Shown here: positions 17,588 to 25,052 of the stretch, piece after piece
How the letters are laid out: each line of letters starts with the position of its first letter
Numbering within the stretch: position 1 is the first letter of the stretch
Assembly (NCBI GenBank): GCA_024404015.1
Contig: JAKSQQ010000010.1
Coordinates: forward strand, 1-33,153
Length of the DNA: 33,153 bases
Source of the DNA: Clostridia bacterium
GTDB taxonomy: Bacteria; Bacillota; Clostridia; Oscillospirales; Acutalibacteraceae
Direction: 5' to 3'
Notes under the pieces: model-generated
Databases searched by the model: none
The model's input: only the letters and a program-made list of their open reading frames with translations
Told to the model about the DNA's origin: nothing
Made by a program: the position numbers and the translations under genes

Positions 17588-17701
17588 TTTTTGCCTCCTT
17601 TCAGATTTTTGTAGGTGCGGTTATCCGCTTTATCGTATTGAAGTGAAAAATTCAATAATGATGCATATCAAGATATAGTATCCATAAAACACCACGTTGC
17701 T

Positions 17702-17730
17702 ATACTATACTAATTATGGTGCATTGTCAA
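17702..17730 (-). promoter_or_regulatory. Promoter of rny
   Basis: Minus strand: a perfect TTGACA (17725-17730), a 17-bp spacer and TAGTAT (17702-17707). It leaves a leader of about 105 nt before ATG 17587. The divergent thrS promoter begins 31 bp away. Confidence 0.75.
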
Positions 17731-17761
17731 GCAATTTCTGTATATTTTGTGCAATTTATTG

Positions 17762-17790
17762 TTGACAATCCCAACATATAGTGATAATAT
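17762..17790 (+). promoter_or_regulatory. Promoter of the thrS T-box transcript
   Basis: A perfect TTGACA (17762-17767), a 17-bp spacer and TAATAT (17785-17790), directly before the T-box leader. Confidence 0.85.
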
Positions 17791-17796
17791 ATCACC

Positions 17797-18038
17797 AAAT
17801 ATTGAAATCTTTGAGGCAGAGTCCTGCCGAGATATCGGATTTACAGAGAGTCATTTCACGGCTGAAAGAATGACATTCCGTATTGTCAGGGTACCACTGC
17901 CGAGTGTGTGGCGAAACAAGTCACGCCGTATGGCTGCGTTAAAGCTTCAGAGTGCCGGCTTATGTCGGAACAGCGGGTGGAACCGTGGGATGTAAATTAT
18001 ATCTCACCTCGTTATTCGGGGTGGGATTTTATTATTTT
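17797..18038 (+). promoter_or_regulatory. Threonine T-box riboswitch leader
   Basis: Leader RNA that senses uncharged tRNA-Thr and controls read-through into thrS. Stem I is built from GGCAG (17815-17819) with CTGCC (17897-17901) and CCTG (17823-17826) with CAGG (17887-17890). The internal loop between them holds GTACCA (17891-17896), giving the specifier ACC (Thr) followed by the usual A. The distal part has AGAGAG, then GGCTGAAAG in a loop. The T-box bulge is TGGAACC (17978-17984). The antiterminator pairs CGGG (17974-17977) with CTCG (18008-18011), and GTGGGAT (17985-17991) with ATCTCAC (18001-18007). The A after TGG would pair with a U discriminator in the tRNA. The region 17588-18053 otherwise contains only promoters. 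Confidence 0.95.
18001..18038 (+). terminator. Regulated T-box terminator before thrS
   Basis: An 11-bp stem, ATCTCACCTCG (18001-18011) with CGGGGTGGGAT (18017-18027), is followed by a T-rich tail (18027-18038). Its 5' arm is exactly the strand used by the antiterminator, so the two folds exclude each other. Confidence 0.92.
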
Positions 18039-18053
18039 GAAAGGATGATAACT

Positions 18054-19964
18054 ATGGTAAAGGTTACCATCAGAGACGATGTCCGTGAATTTGAAAACGG
18101 CATTTCCGCATACGAAATCGCAAAGAGTATCAGCGACGGGCTTGCAAGAGTTGCCTGCGTATGCAAAATTGACGGTGAAGTCAAAGATTTAAGAACTGCG
18201 ATTGATAAAGACTGCGCCCTTGAAATTCTTACATTTGACGATGATGACGGCAAGAGAACTTACCGTCATACCGCTTCTCATATTCTCGCTCAGGCAGTTA
18301 AGCGCCTCTTCCCCGAGGCCAAGCTTGCCATCGGTCCCGCAATTGAAAACGGCTTCTATTACGACTTTGACGTTGAGAAGCCCTTTACTCCCGATGACCT
18401 TGAGAAGATTGAAGCGGAAATGAAGAAGATTATCAAGGAGAATCTTCCCCTTGAAAGATTTGAAATGACACCCGCCGAAGCTATTAAATACTATGAAGAC
18501 CTGGGTGAAATCTACAAGGTAGAGCTTGTCAGGGAGCACGCAGATAAGGGTGAAAACATCAGCTTCTATAAGCAGGGTGAATTTACAGAGCTTTGCGCAG
18601 GCCCTCACCTGGGTTCAACCGGTAAAGTAAAGGCGTTCAAGCTTACCTCTGCAACGGGCGCTTACTGGAGAGGCAATGAAAAGAATAAGATGCTCCAGAG
18701 AATTTATGCAACCGCTTTCACAAAGAAAGAGGACCTTGAAGCATATCTTGAAGCCATTGAAGAAGCAAAGAAGAGAGACCACAGAAAGCTTGGCAGAGAG
18801 CTGGGACTTTACGTTCTCCGTGACGAAGCACCCGGTATGCCCTTCTTCCTTCCCAACGGTATGATTCTTCGCAATACTCTTATTGATTACTGGCATCAGG
18901 TTCATAAAAAATGGGATTATCTTGAAATTTCCACTCCTCAGATTATGAAGCGTTCCCTTTGGGAAACCTCCGGTCACTGGGAGCATTATCACGATGATAT
19001 GTTCACTACCGTTATTGAGGATGAGGACTTTGCTATCAAGCCCATGAACTGCCCCGGCAGTATCCTTGTCTATGACCTTGAGCCCCACTCATATAAGGAA
19101 CTTCCCCTTCGTTACGGCGAACTGGGCAGAGTTCACAGAAACGAGCTTTCCGGCGCTCTTCACGGTCTTTTCCGTGTTCGCTGCTTCACTCAGGATGATG
19201 CTCATATTCTTCTTGCTCCCGAGCAGATTACCGATGAGGTTGTCAGAATCGCTCAGCTCTTTGACGAGGTTTACGGGCTGTTCGGACTTCCCTATGAAAT
19301 TGAACTTTCCACCATGCCCGAGGACCATATCGGCTCCGAGGAAGACTGGGAAATCGCCACAAACGCCCTTGCTAACGCCATTACAAGCGTAGGTAAGACC
19401 TATATAGTCAATGAGGGTGACGGCGCATTCTACGGTCCCAAGCTTGACTTCCATATCAAGGACAGTCTCGGCAGAACCTGGCAGTGCGGTACGATTCAGC
19501 TTGACTATCAGCTTCCCGGCAGATTTAATCTTGAATATACCGGCTCAGACGGTGAGAAGCATACTCCCGTCATGATTCACAGAGTTGTATTCGGCTCCGT
19601 TGAAAGATTCCTGGGCGTTATCACCGAGCATTTTGCAGGTGCGTTCCCCCTGTGGCTTTCTCCCGAGCAGGTCAGAATTCTTCCCATCGCAGACCGTCAT
19701 CACGATGCCGCTGCCGAAATCAATTCAAAGCTTGACGCCGCAGGTATCCGCGGTACTGTTGATACCAGAAGTGAAAAGACCGGATACAAGATTCGTGAAG
19801 CTGTTATGAAGAAGATTCCCTATATCATCGTTCTCGGTGACAAGGATATTGAAAACGGCACCGTTTCCGTTCGCCGCCGCGGTGAAGAGCAGTCCGCTGC
19901 AATGACTCTTGACGAGTTTATTGCCATGGCAAAGGCGGATATCGACTCCAAGAAAATCTGGTAA
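18054..19964 (+). CDS. thrS: Threonyl-tRNA synthetase
   Basis: Class II synthetase that charges tRNA-Thr and edits mischarged serine. I take ATG 18054 as the start (GAAAGG 9 nt upstream), giving 636 residues. Longer in-frame starts fall inside the T-box leader or directly on the ribosome site. In order: a TGS domain (about 1-62), the editing SAD domain with HTASHILAQA (its HxxxH) and LCAGPHLGSTG, the catalytic core with MNCPGSI and GRVHRNE (zinc and motif 2 region) and HRVVFGSVERFLG (motif 3), and the C-terminal anticodon-binding domain from about 540. Expression depends on the T-box. A hairpin terminator follows the stop by about 30 nt. Confidence 0.98.
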   Translation: MVKVTIRDDVREFENGISAYEIAKSISDGLARVACVCKIDGEVKDLRTAIDKDCALEILTFDDDDGKRTYRHTASHILAQAVKRLFPEAKLAIGPAIENGFYYDFDVEKPFTPDDLEKIEAEMKKIIKENLPLERFEMTPAEAIKYYEDLGEIYKVELVREHADKGENISFYKQGEFTELCAGPHLGSTGKVKAFKLTSATGAYWRGNEKNKMLQRIYATAFTKKEDLEAYLEAIEEAKKRDHRKLGRELGLYVLRDEAPGMPFFLPNGMILRNTLIDYWHQVHKKWDYLEISTPQIMKRSLWETSGHWEHYHDDMFTTVIEDEDFAIKPMNCPGSILVYDLEPHSYKELPLRYGELGRVHRNELSGALHGLFRVRCFTQDDAHILLAPEQITDEVVRIAQLFDEVYGLFGLPYEIELSTMPEDHIGSEEDWEIATNALANAITSVGKTYIVNEGDGAFYGPKLDFHIKDSLGRTWQCGTIQLDYQLPGRFNLEYTGSDGEKHTPVMIHRVVFGSVERFLGVITEHFAGAFPLWLSPEQVRILPIADRHHDAAAEINSKLDAAGIRGTVDTRSEKTGYKIREAVMKKIPYIIVLGDKDIENGTVSVRRRGEEQSAAMTLDEFIAMAKADIDSKKIW

Positions 19965-19993
19965 GCCGTAAATTCCGAAAAATTTCCGAAATC

Positions 19994-20040
19994 AAAGGCG
20001 TTTTGAGAACATTTTATGTTTACAAAACGCTTTTATTATG
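19994..20040 (+). terminator. Terminator of thrS, overlapping the PFOR promoter
   Basis: AAAGGCGTTTTG (19994-20005) pairs with CAAAACGCTTTT (20023-20034) over 12 bp, with a second inner helix GAACAT/ATGTTT (20007-20012 with 20016-20021). The tail is TTTTATTATGTT. Confidence 0.8.
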
Positions 20041-20047
20041 TTAATAT
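20019..20047 (+). promoter_or_regulatory. Promoter of the PFOR gene
   Basis: TTTACA (20019-20024), a 17-bp spacer and TAATAT (20042-20047). The -35 box lies in the 3' half of the thrS terminator hairpin. Confidence 0.8.
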
Positions 20048-20092
20048 ATCTGTTGGTATTTTTATCCAAACAATTTATGGAGGTAATTACTC

Positions 20093-23000
20093 ATGGCAAT
20101 TCAGAGAAAAATGAAGACCATGGACGGTAACAACGCTGCGGCACACGTTTCCTATGCGTTTACTGAGGTAGCAGGTATTTATCCTATCACTCCCTCAAGC
20201 CCCATGGCAGACTATGTTGACCAGTGGTCAGCACAAGGCCTTAAGAACATCTTCGGTACAACAGTTAAGGTTGCAGAGATGCAGTCCGAAGCAGGTGCTT
20301 CCGGTACAGTTCACGGTTCACTTGCAGCAGGCGCTCTCACCACAACATATACTGCTTCCCAGGGTCTTCTTCTTATGATCCCCAATATGTACAAGATCGC
20401 AGGTGAGCTTCTTCCCAGCGTATTCCACGTTTCAGCACGCTGCGTAGCTTCCCACGCTCTTAACATTTTCGGTGATCATTCAGACGTATATGCATGCCGT
20501 CAGACCGGTTTTGCTATGCTTGCCGAAACAAATCCCCAGGAAGTTATGGACCTCGGCGCTGTTGCTCATCTTGCGGCAATCAAGGGCAGAGTTCCCTTCA
20601 TCAACTTCTTTGACGGCTTCCGTACTTCCCACGAAATCCAGAAGATCGCCGTATGGGATTATGAAGACCTTAAAGAAATGTGCGACATGGATGCTGTTGA
20701 AGCATTCCGTAAGAGAGCTCTCAATCCCGAGAGACCCGTTATGCGCGGTTCACACGAAAACGGTGATATCTTCTTCCAGCACAGAGAAGCTTGCAACAAG
20801 TATTATGATGAGCTTCCCGCAGTTGTTGAAGAATACATGGGCAAGGTTAACGAAAAGCTCGGCACAAACTACAAGCTCTTCAATTACTACGGTGCTCCCG
20901 ATGCAGAGAAGGTTATCGTAGCAATGGGCTCAATCTGTGATGTTGCAGAAGAAGTTATTGACTATCTTACCGCTAAGGGTGAGAAGGTTGGTCTTGTTAA
21001 GGTTCGTCTTTACAGACCCTTCTCAGCAGAAAAGCTTGCGGAAGCAATTCCCGCTTCCTGTAAGAAGATTGCCGTTCTCGACAGAACAAAGGAACCCGGT
21101 TCACTCGGTGAGCCCCTTTATCTTGACGTTGTTGCAGCTCTTGCCGCAACAGGCAGACAGAATATCAAGGTAGTCGGCGGCCGTTACGGTCTCGGTTCAA
21201 AGGATACTCCTCCCGCAAGTGTATTCGCTGTATATGACGAGCTTGCAAAGGATGAGCCCAAGAATCAGTTTACAATCGGTATCAACGATGACGTTACAGG
21301 TCTTTCACTTGAAGAAAAGGCAGCTCCCAACACAGCAGCCGAAAGCACTATCGAGTGTAAGTTCTGGGGTCTCGGCGGTGACGGTACCGTTGGCGCAAAT
21401 AAGGACTCCATCAAGATTATCGGTGACCATACCAATAAGTACGTTCAGGCATACTTCCAGTATGACTCCAAGAAGACCGGCGGTATCACCATTTCTCACC
21501 TTCGTTTCGGTGATGAGCCCATCAAGTCCCCCTACTACATCAACAAGGCAAACTTCGTTGCATGCCATAACCCCTCATACGTTGAAAAGGGTTACAAGAT
21601 GGTTAACGACGTAAAGCCCGGCGGTGTATTCCTTATCAACTGCCAGTGGGATGAAGCTGAGCTTGCTGAGAAACTCAATGCAGAAACAAAGAGATATATC
21701 GCAAACAACGACATTCAGCTTTACACAGTTAATGCTATTGATCTTGCTCAGAGCATCGGCCTCGGCAAGAGAACAAATACAATCCTTCAGTCCGCATTCT
21801 TCTCACTTTCAAAGGTTCTTCCCGAAGAAGAAGCAATCGGTTACATGAAGGAAAAGGCACAGAAGTTCATGAAGAAGGGTATCGAAATCGTTCAGATGAA
21901 CGAGAAGGCAATCGACCTTGGTGCTACCGCATACAAGAAGATTAATGTACCCGCAGAGTGGAAAGATGCCGTTGATTCAGCTAAGCCCATAGCATCCAAG
22001 GGTGCTGCTAAGCTTGTTGCTCAGGTTGACAACATCATGAAGCCCGTTGGTCTTATGGACGGCGATGCTCTTCCCGTATCCGCATTTGTTGATTATGCTG
22101 ACGGTACATTCCAGCAGGGTGCAGCAGCTTATGAGAAGCGCGGCGTTGCTGTTATGGTTCCCGCTTGGAACGGTGCTACCTGTGCTCAGTGTAACAAGTG
22201 CTCCTATGTATGTCCCCACGCTACTATCAGACCTTACCTCCTCAATGATGCAGAAGCTGCCGGTGCTCCCGAAAATGCTATCATCGTTGACAAGAAGGCA
22301 GGCAAGGGCAAGGGCGTTTACAAGTATACACTTGCTGTTTCTCCTCTTGACTGTATGGGATGCGGCGTATGTATCGGTGTATGCCCCACAAATTCACTTA
22401 CCATGGTTTCCAGAGAGAGCCAGGACGATATGCAGCCCGTATTTGATTACATGGTTGCCAACGTTTCCGTTAAGGAAGAATGCACTGACAACACCGTAAT
22501 CGGCAGTCAGTTCAAGACTCCTCTCCTTGAGTTCTCCGGTTCCTGCGCAGGTTGTGCTGAAACATCTTACGCACGCCTTATCACCCAGCTCTTCGGTGAC
22601 AGAATGTACATCTCCAATGCTACCGGCTGTTCATCAATCTGGGGCGGTCCCGCTGCAACATCACCCTACACAGTAAACAAGGAAGGCCACGGTCCTGCAT
22701 GGGCTAACTCCCTCTTTGAAGATAACGCAGAGCACGGCTTCGGTATGTACCTCGGCCAGAACGCTATCCGCAACAGTCTTATCGCTAAGGTTAAGACCAT
22801 AACCGAGTCCGATTGCGCTCCCGAAGAAGTTAAGGCAGCTGCTCAGGCATACCTTGACACAGTTGACGACGGTGCAAAGAACGGCGAAGCTGCAAAGGCA
22901 CTTGTTGCTCTCCTTGAAGGCCGCGACTGCGACACCTGCAAGGAAATCGTTAAGAATAAGGAATACCTTGCCAAGAAGTCCGTATGGATCTTCGGCGGTG

Positions 23001-23641
23001 ACGGCTGGGCATACGATATCGGCTTCGGCGGCGTTGACCACGTACTTGCTTCCGGCGAAGATGTAAACATCATGGTATTCGATACCGAAGTTTACTCCAA
23101 CACCGGCGGACAGGCATCCAAGGCCTCCAACATCGGCCAGGTTGCTCAGTTTGCTGCTGCAGGTAAGGCAATCGCTAAGAAGAGTCTTGCTGAAATCGCA
23201 ATGAGCTACGGTTACGTTTACGTAGCACAGATTGCTATGGGCGCTGACCAGAATCAGACAATCAAGGCACTCACAGAAGCAGAAGCATATCACGGTCCTT
23301 CAATCGTTATCGCTTACGCTCCCTGCGAAATGCACTCCATCAAGGGCGGCATGACAAATTGCCAGGCAGAGATGAAGAAGGCAGTTGACTGCGGTTACTG
23401 GAATATGTTCCGTTACAATCCCGCTCTCAAGGCAGAAGGCAAGAATCCCTTCATCATCGACAGCAAGCCCGCTACCACCAGCTACAGAGACTTCAGTATG
23501 AATGAGGCACGTTATTCCCAGCTTACAAGATCCTTCCCCGAAAGAGCAGAATCACTCTTCACAAAGGCAGAGGAAACATCCGTTGCAAGATATGCACATC
23601 TCCTCAAGCTCAAGGATCTCTATGCTCCCGATGCCGAATAA
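20093..23641 (+). CDS. nifJ: Pyruvate:ferredoxin (flavodoxin) oxidoreductase, single-chain
   Basis: Converts pyruvate and CoA to acetyl-CoA and CO2 and passes electrons to ferredoxin or flavodoxin; it is the central oxygen-sensitive step of clostridial fermentation, in the cytoplasm. ATG 20093 has GGAGG 11 nt upstream. The 1182 residues match the homodimeric type, with all domains in one chain. The N-terminal pyruvate domain has GIYPITPSSPMADY. The two-cluster ferredoxin domain has C697, C700, C703 and C707 and C754, C757, C760 and C764. The proximal-cluster region has CAGCAETSY and SNATGCSSIWGG, and the thiamine diphosphate site has GDGWAYDIGFGG (about 969-980) and YSNTGGQASKAS. The gene is monocistronic. 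The codons look strongly biased towards a small set (GTT, AAG, CTT), which fits high expression. Confidence 0.97.
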   Translation: MAIQRKMKTMDGNNAAAHVSYAFTEVAGIYPITPSSPMADYVDQWSAQGLKNIFGTTVKVAEMQSEAGASGTVHGSLAAGALTTTYTASQGLLLMIPNMYKIAGELLPSVFHVSARCVASHALNIFGDHSDVYACRQTGFAMLAETNPQEVMDLGAVAHLAAIKGRVPFINFFDGFRTSHEIQKIAVWDYEDLKEMCDMDAVEAFRKRALNPERPVMRGSHENGDIFFQHREACNKYYDELPAVVEEYMGKVNEKLGTNYKLFNYYGAPDAEKVIVAMGSICDVAEEVIDYLTAKGEKVGLVKVRLYRPFSAEKLAEAIPASCKKIAVLDRTKEPGSLGEPLYLDVVAALAATGRQNIKVVGGRYGLGSKDTPPASVFAVYDELAKDEPKNQFTIGINDDVTGLSLEEKAAPNTAAESTIECKFWGLGGDGTVGANKDSIKIIGDHTNKYVQAYFQYDSKKTGGITISHLRFGDEPIKSPYYINKANFVACHNPSYVEKGYKMVNDVKPGGVFLINCQWDEAELAEKLNAETKRYIANNDIQLYTVNAIDLAQSIGLGKRTNTILQSAFFSLSKVLPEEEAIGYMKEKAQKFMKKGIEIVQMNEKAIDLGATAYKKINVPAEWKDAVDSAKPIASKGAAKLVAQVDNIMKPVGLMDGDALPVSAFVDYADGTFQQGAAAYEKRGVAVMVPAWNGATCAQCNKCSYVCPHATIRPYLLNDAEAAGAPENAIIVDKKAGKGKGVYKYTLAVSPLDCMGCGVCIGVCPTNSLTMVSRESQDDMQPVFDYMVANVSVKEECTDNTVIGSQFKTPLLEFSGSCAGCAETSYARLITQLFGDRMYISNATGCSSIWGGPAATSPYTVNKEGHGPAWANSLFEDNAEHGFGMYLGQNAIRNSLIAKVKTITESDCAPEEVKAAAQAYLDTVDDGAKNGEAAKALVALLEGRDCDTCKEIVKNKEYLAKKSVWIFGGDGWAYDIGFGGVDHVLASGEDVNIMVFDTEVYSNTGGQASKASNIGQVAQFAAAGKAIAKKSLAEIAMSYGYVYVAQIAMGADQNQTIKALTEAEAYHGPSIVIAYAPCEMHSIKGGMTNCQAEMKKAVDCGYWNMFRYNPALKAEGKNPFIIDSKPATTSYRDFSMNEARYSQLTRSFPERAESLFTKAEETSVARYAHLLKLKDLYAPDAE

Positions 23642-23656
23642 TTAAATCTCTTACGG

Positions 23657-23689
23657 AGAGGTCACCTTCGGGTGGCCTCTTTTGTTTTG
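23657..23689 (+). terminator. Terminator of the PFOR gene
   Basis: A 10-bp stem, AGAGGTCACC (23657-23666) with GGTGGCCTCT (23671-23680), is closed by a TTCG tetraloop and followed by TTTGTTTTG. Confidence 0.92.
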
Positions 23690-23697
23690 TGAGCAAA

Positions 23698-23729
23698 CAA
23701 AAAATCCATCGGCAGATTTACCGATGGAT
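23698..23729 (-). terminator. Terminator of the minus-strand gene at 23753
   Basis: Stem ATCCATCGG (23704-23712 / 23721-23729 as CCGATGGAT) with an 8-nt loop. On the minus strand it is followed by TTTTTTG. The plus side is also T-rich, so it may work in both directions. Confidence 0.88.
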
Positions 23730-23752
23730 TATCTTTTTATATTTTTGCAATA

Positions 23753-24424
23753 TTATAGGGAATATACTCCGGATTCAAGTACGGCATATTCGGTATCTTT
23801 GACTCTGAAGTATTTATAAACGGGCTCGTGGAAAATATAAAAATCGCTGATTTTGTAATCAGTCAGACTGATTGTTCTGATTTTGAATGAATTTGAATTG
23901 CATACGTAAAGGCAGTTGTCATATACAGAAAGACTTATGGGGTGTGAAAATGCCTTTTCGTTGGGACCGCCTATACGGAACTCAATTCTGTCGAACTTTA
24001 CGGAATAATTGATTACCGCATTTGCCTCGGGAACGGCCATCCACAGGTCACGTCCTACGGGCTCCGGTGAAACGGCGGGATTGTCAAGATAGGCAACCTT
24101 TCTTTCTTCAAGAATTATGCCGTTATTATTGAAAATTTTAATGGTACCGTTTTTGAATGCGGCAATATTTTCACCTGCGGTTATGGGCTTGAGTGAGCAG
24201 GTAACAAAGTCACCCAGACTTTTTGCCAGATGAATACCGCCTTCGCCGTACTTATATTCCACATAGGCCTTAACGGGTATTCTCTCAAATAAATCCGCAT
24301 GCATATCATAGTTAAAAAAGCCGATTGCTTCCTGGTCGTAATCTATCAGTTCCTTGCAGGCATATACGAACCCGTGGTCTGTGGGAAAGATATCAAGCAG
24401 GTCGGCATTGAATATTTTTTGCAA
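23753..24424 (-). CDS. Unrecognised protein with beta-rich repeats, TTG start
   Basis: I do not recognise this protein. The best start is TTG 24424, because GGAGG (24433-24437) lies 8 nt upstream; the frame is open further up, but that part coincides with the 6S RNA. This gives 223 residues with no signal peptide or membrane helix. The sequence is rich in short beta-like segments with repeated aromatic and Gly/Asp turns (for example IAAFKNGTIKIFNNNGIIL, then YDNCLYVCNSNSFKIRTISL). That resembles a few blades of a WD40/NHL-type beta-propeller, but no repeat motif is strict enough to name it. It lies 22 nt after the 3' end of the 6S RNA with no terminator between, so both may come from one transcript. 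A terminator follows. Confidence 0.6.
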   Translation of the reverse strand: MQKIFNADLLDIFPTDHGFVYACKELIDYDQEAIGFFNYDMHADLFERIPVKAYVEYKYGEGGIHLAKSLGDFVTCSLKPITAGENIAAFKNGTIKIFNNNGIILEERKVAYLDNPAVSPEPVGRDLWMAVPEANAVINYSVKFDRIEFRIGGPNEKAFSHPISLSVYDNCLYVCNSNSFKIRTISLTDYKISDFYIFHEPVYKYFRVKDTEYAVLESGVYSL

Positions 24425-24445
24425 AATGCTTTCCTCCGTAGAAAG

Positions 24446-24621
24446 CCCGCCTTGCCGGTTATGAATTCTTGTAACCTGCTCCAAAGCAGGTGGGTGCCTC
24501 CCGACAGGTTCGCGCTCCCTTCGTCCGCCGAAGCGGGAGGTCTGCAGTCCGCTGTCGGAGACCGGCTCCCTATAAGTGTGTGTTGGGTTACATCAGTATC
24601 ATAGTTGTCGAACAAGGCAGG
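24446..24621 (-). ncRNA. ssrS: 6S RNA (RNA polymerase-binding regulatory RNA)
   Basis: Minus strand, about 176 nt. The ends form a closing helix CCTGCCTTG (24621-24613) with CAAGGCGGG (24454-24446), 9 pairs. The upper arm has CTCCGACAG pairing with CTGTCGGGAG (one bulged G) and a tip CTTCG/CGAAG inside CTCCC/GGGAG. Between them is a large open region whose 3' side reads CACCCACCTGCTTTGGAGCA and continues GGTTACAAG. This is the conserved C-A-C-C-U...A-G-G-U-U-A-C part of 6S RNAs, with the small CCTGCT/AGCAGG hairpin seen in the central bubble; GTAACC on the 5' side can pair with GGTTAC. A TATTAA (24636-24641) could be a -10 box, but no good -35 is visible. Placement near rarA recalls B. subtilis, where bsrA lies in the aspS-yrvM-yrvN region. 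No covariance search was run. Confidence 0.78.
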
Positions 24622-24650
24622 TTGATTCTGAAAACTTAATACGAATATGT

Positions 24651-24956
24651 TTATTCTTCTTCGTCGTCTGCAAACATCTCTGCAAATCTGTCAAGGAAAA
24701 TATGACCTATTTCGTCGTATTCGTCATCGTCTTCAATGGGTTCAAGTACCACTTCATCGCCCTCGCCGGGAATAACTCTCAGTACGATGAATTCATCGTC
24801 TGCATCCTCGGGGATGGCAGCGGGGTTTTCGGGCAGGGGACACAGAGCAATGTAAAGGCCGTTTTCCGTTTCTATTCTGTCAAGCTCTTCAAATACGTGC
24901 TCTTTTCCCTCTTCATCTATTACACTGACTATGTCAGGAGTATATTCTTCTTCCAT
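24651..24956 (-). CDS. DUF1292 (YrzB-like) small acidic protein
   Basis: Small, very acidic cytoplasmic protein of 101 residues and unknown function, matching the DUF1292 family (PF06949) common in Firmicutes. ATG 24956 has AGGAG 7 nt upstream; an in-frame longer start to 25013 overlaps the promoter and is rejected. The core DIVSVIDEEGKEHVFEELD, then YIALCPL and EFIVLRV, is the usual family pattern. The C-terminus ends in a run of Asp and Glu. No terminator separates its stop (24651) from the 6S RNA 30 nt downstream, so the 6S RNA could be read partly from this gene's promoter. Confidence 0.85.
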   Translation of the reverse strand: MEEEYTPDIVSVIDEEGKEHVFEELDRIETENGLYIALCPLPENPAAIPEDADDEFIVLRVIPGEGDEVVLEPIEDDDEYDEIGHIFLDRFAEMFADDEEE

Positions 24957-24984
24957 TTGTTTTCTCCTTTTTCGGTTTTTACCT

Positions 24985-25013
24985 ATTTTACTATGAACTC
25001 CCGAAACTGTCAA
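24985..25013 (-). promoter_or_regulatory. Promoter of the DUF1292 gene
   Basis: Minus strand: a perfect TTGACA (25008-25013), a 17-bp spacer and TAAAAT (24985-24990), about 28 bp before the ATG at 24956. Confidence 0.83.
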
Positions 25014-25052
25014 CTAAATTCGTTGACCGGGCTTCGCCTTGCTTTCGGCGTT

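Noticed and set aside
17952..18053. Longer N-terminus for thrS
   Set aside because: The stretch is the T-box bulge and terminator; the TGS domain begins right after ATG 18054.
24425..24615. Protein-coding frames across the 6S RNA region, including an N-terminal extension of the 23753 gene
   Set aside because: The sequence is better explained by paired RNA helices, and GGAGG points to TTG 24424.
24985..25052. A possible terminator after the secreted phosphoesterase (CGCC...GGCG on minus)
   Set aside because: Only four pairs and no T run; not convincing.
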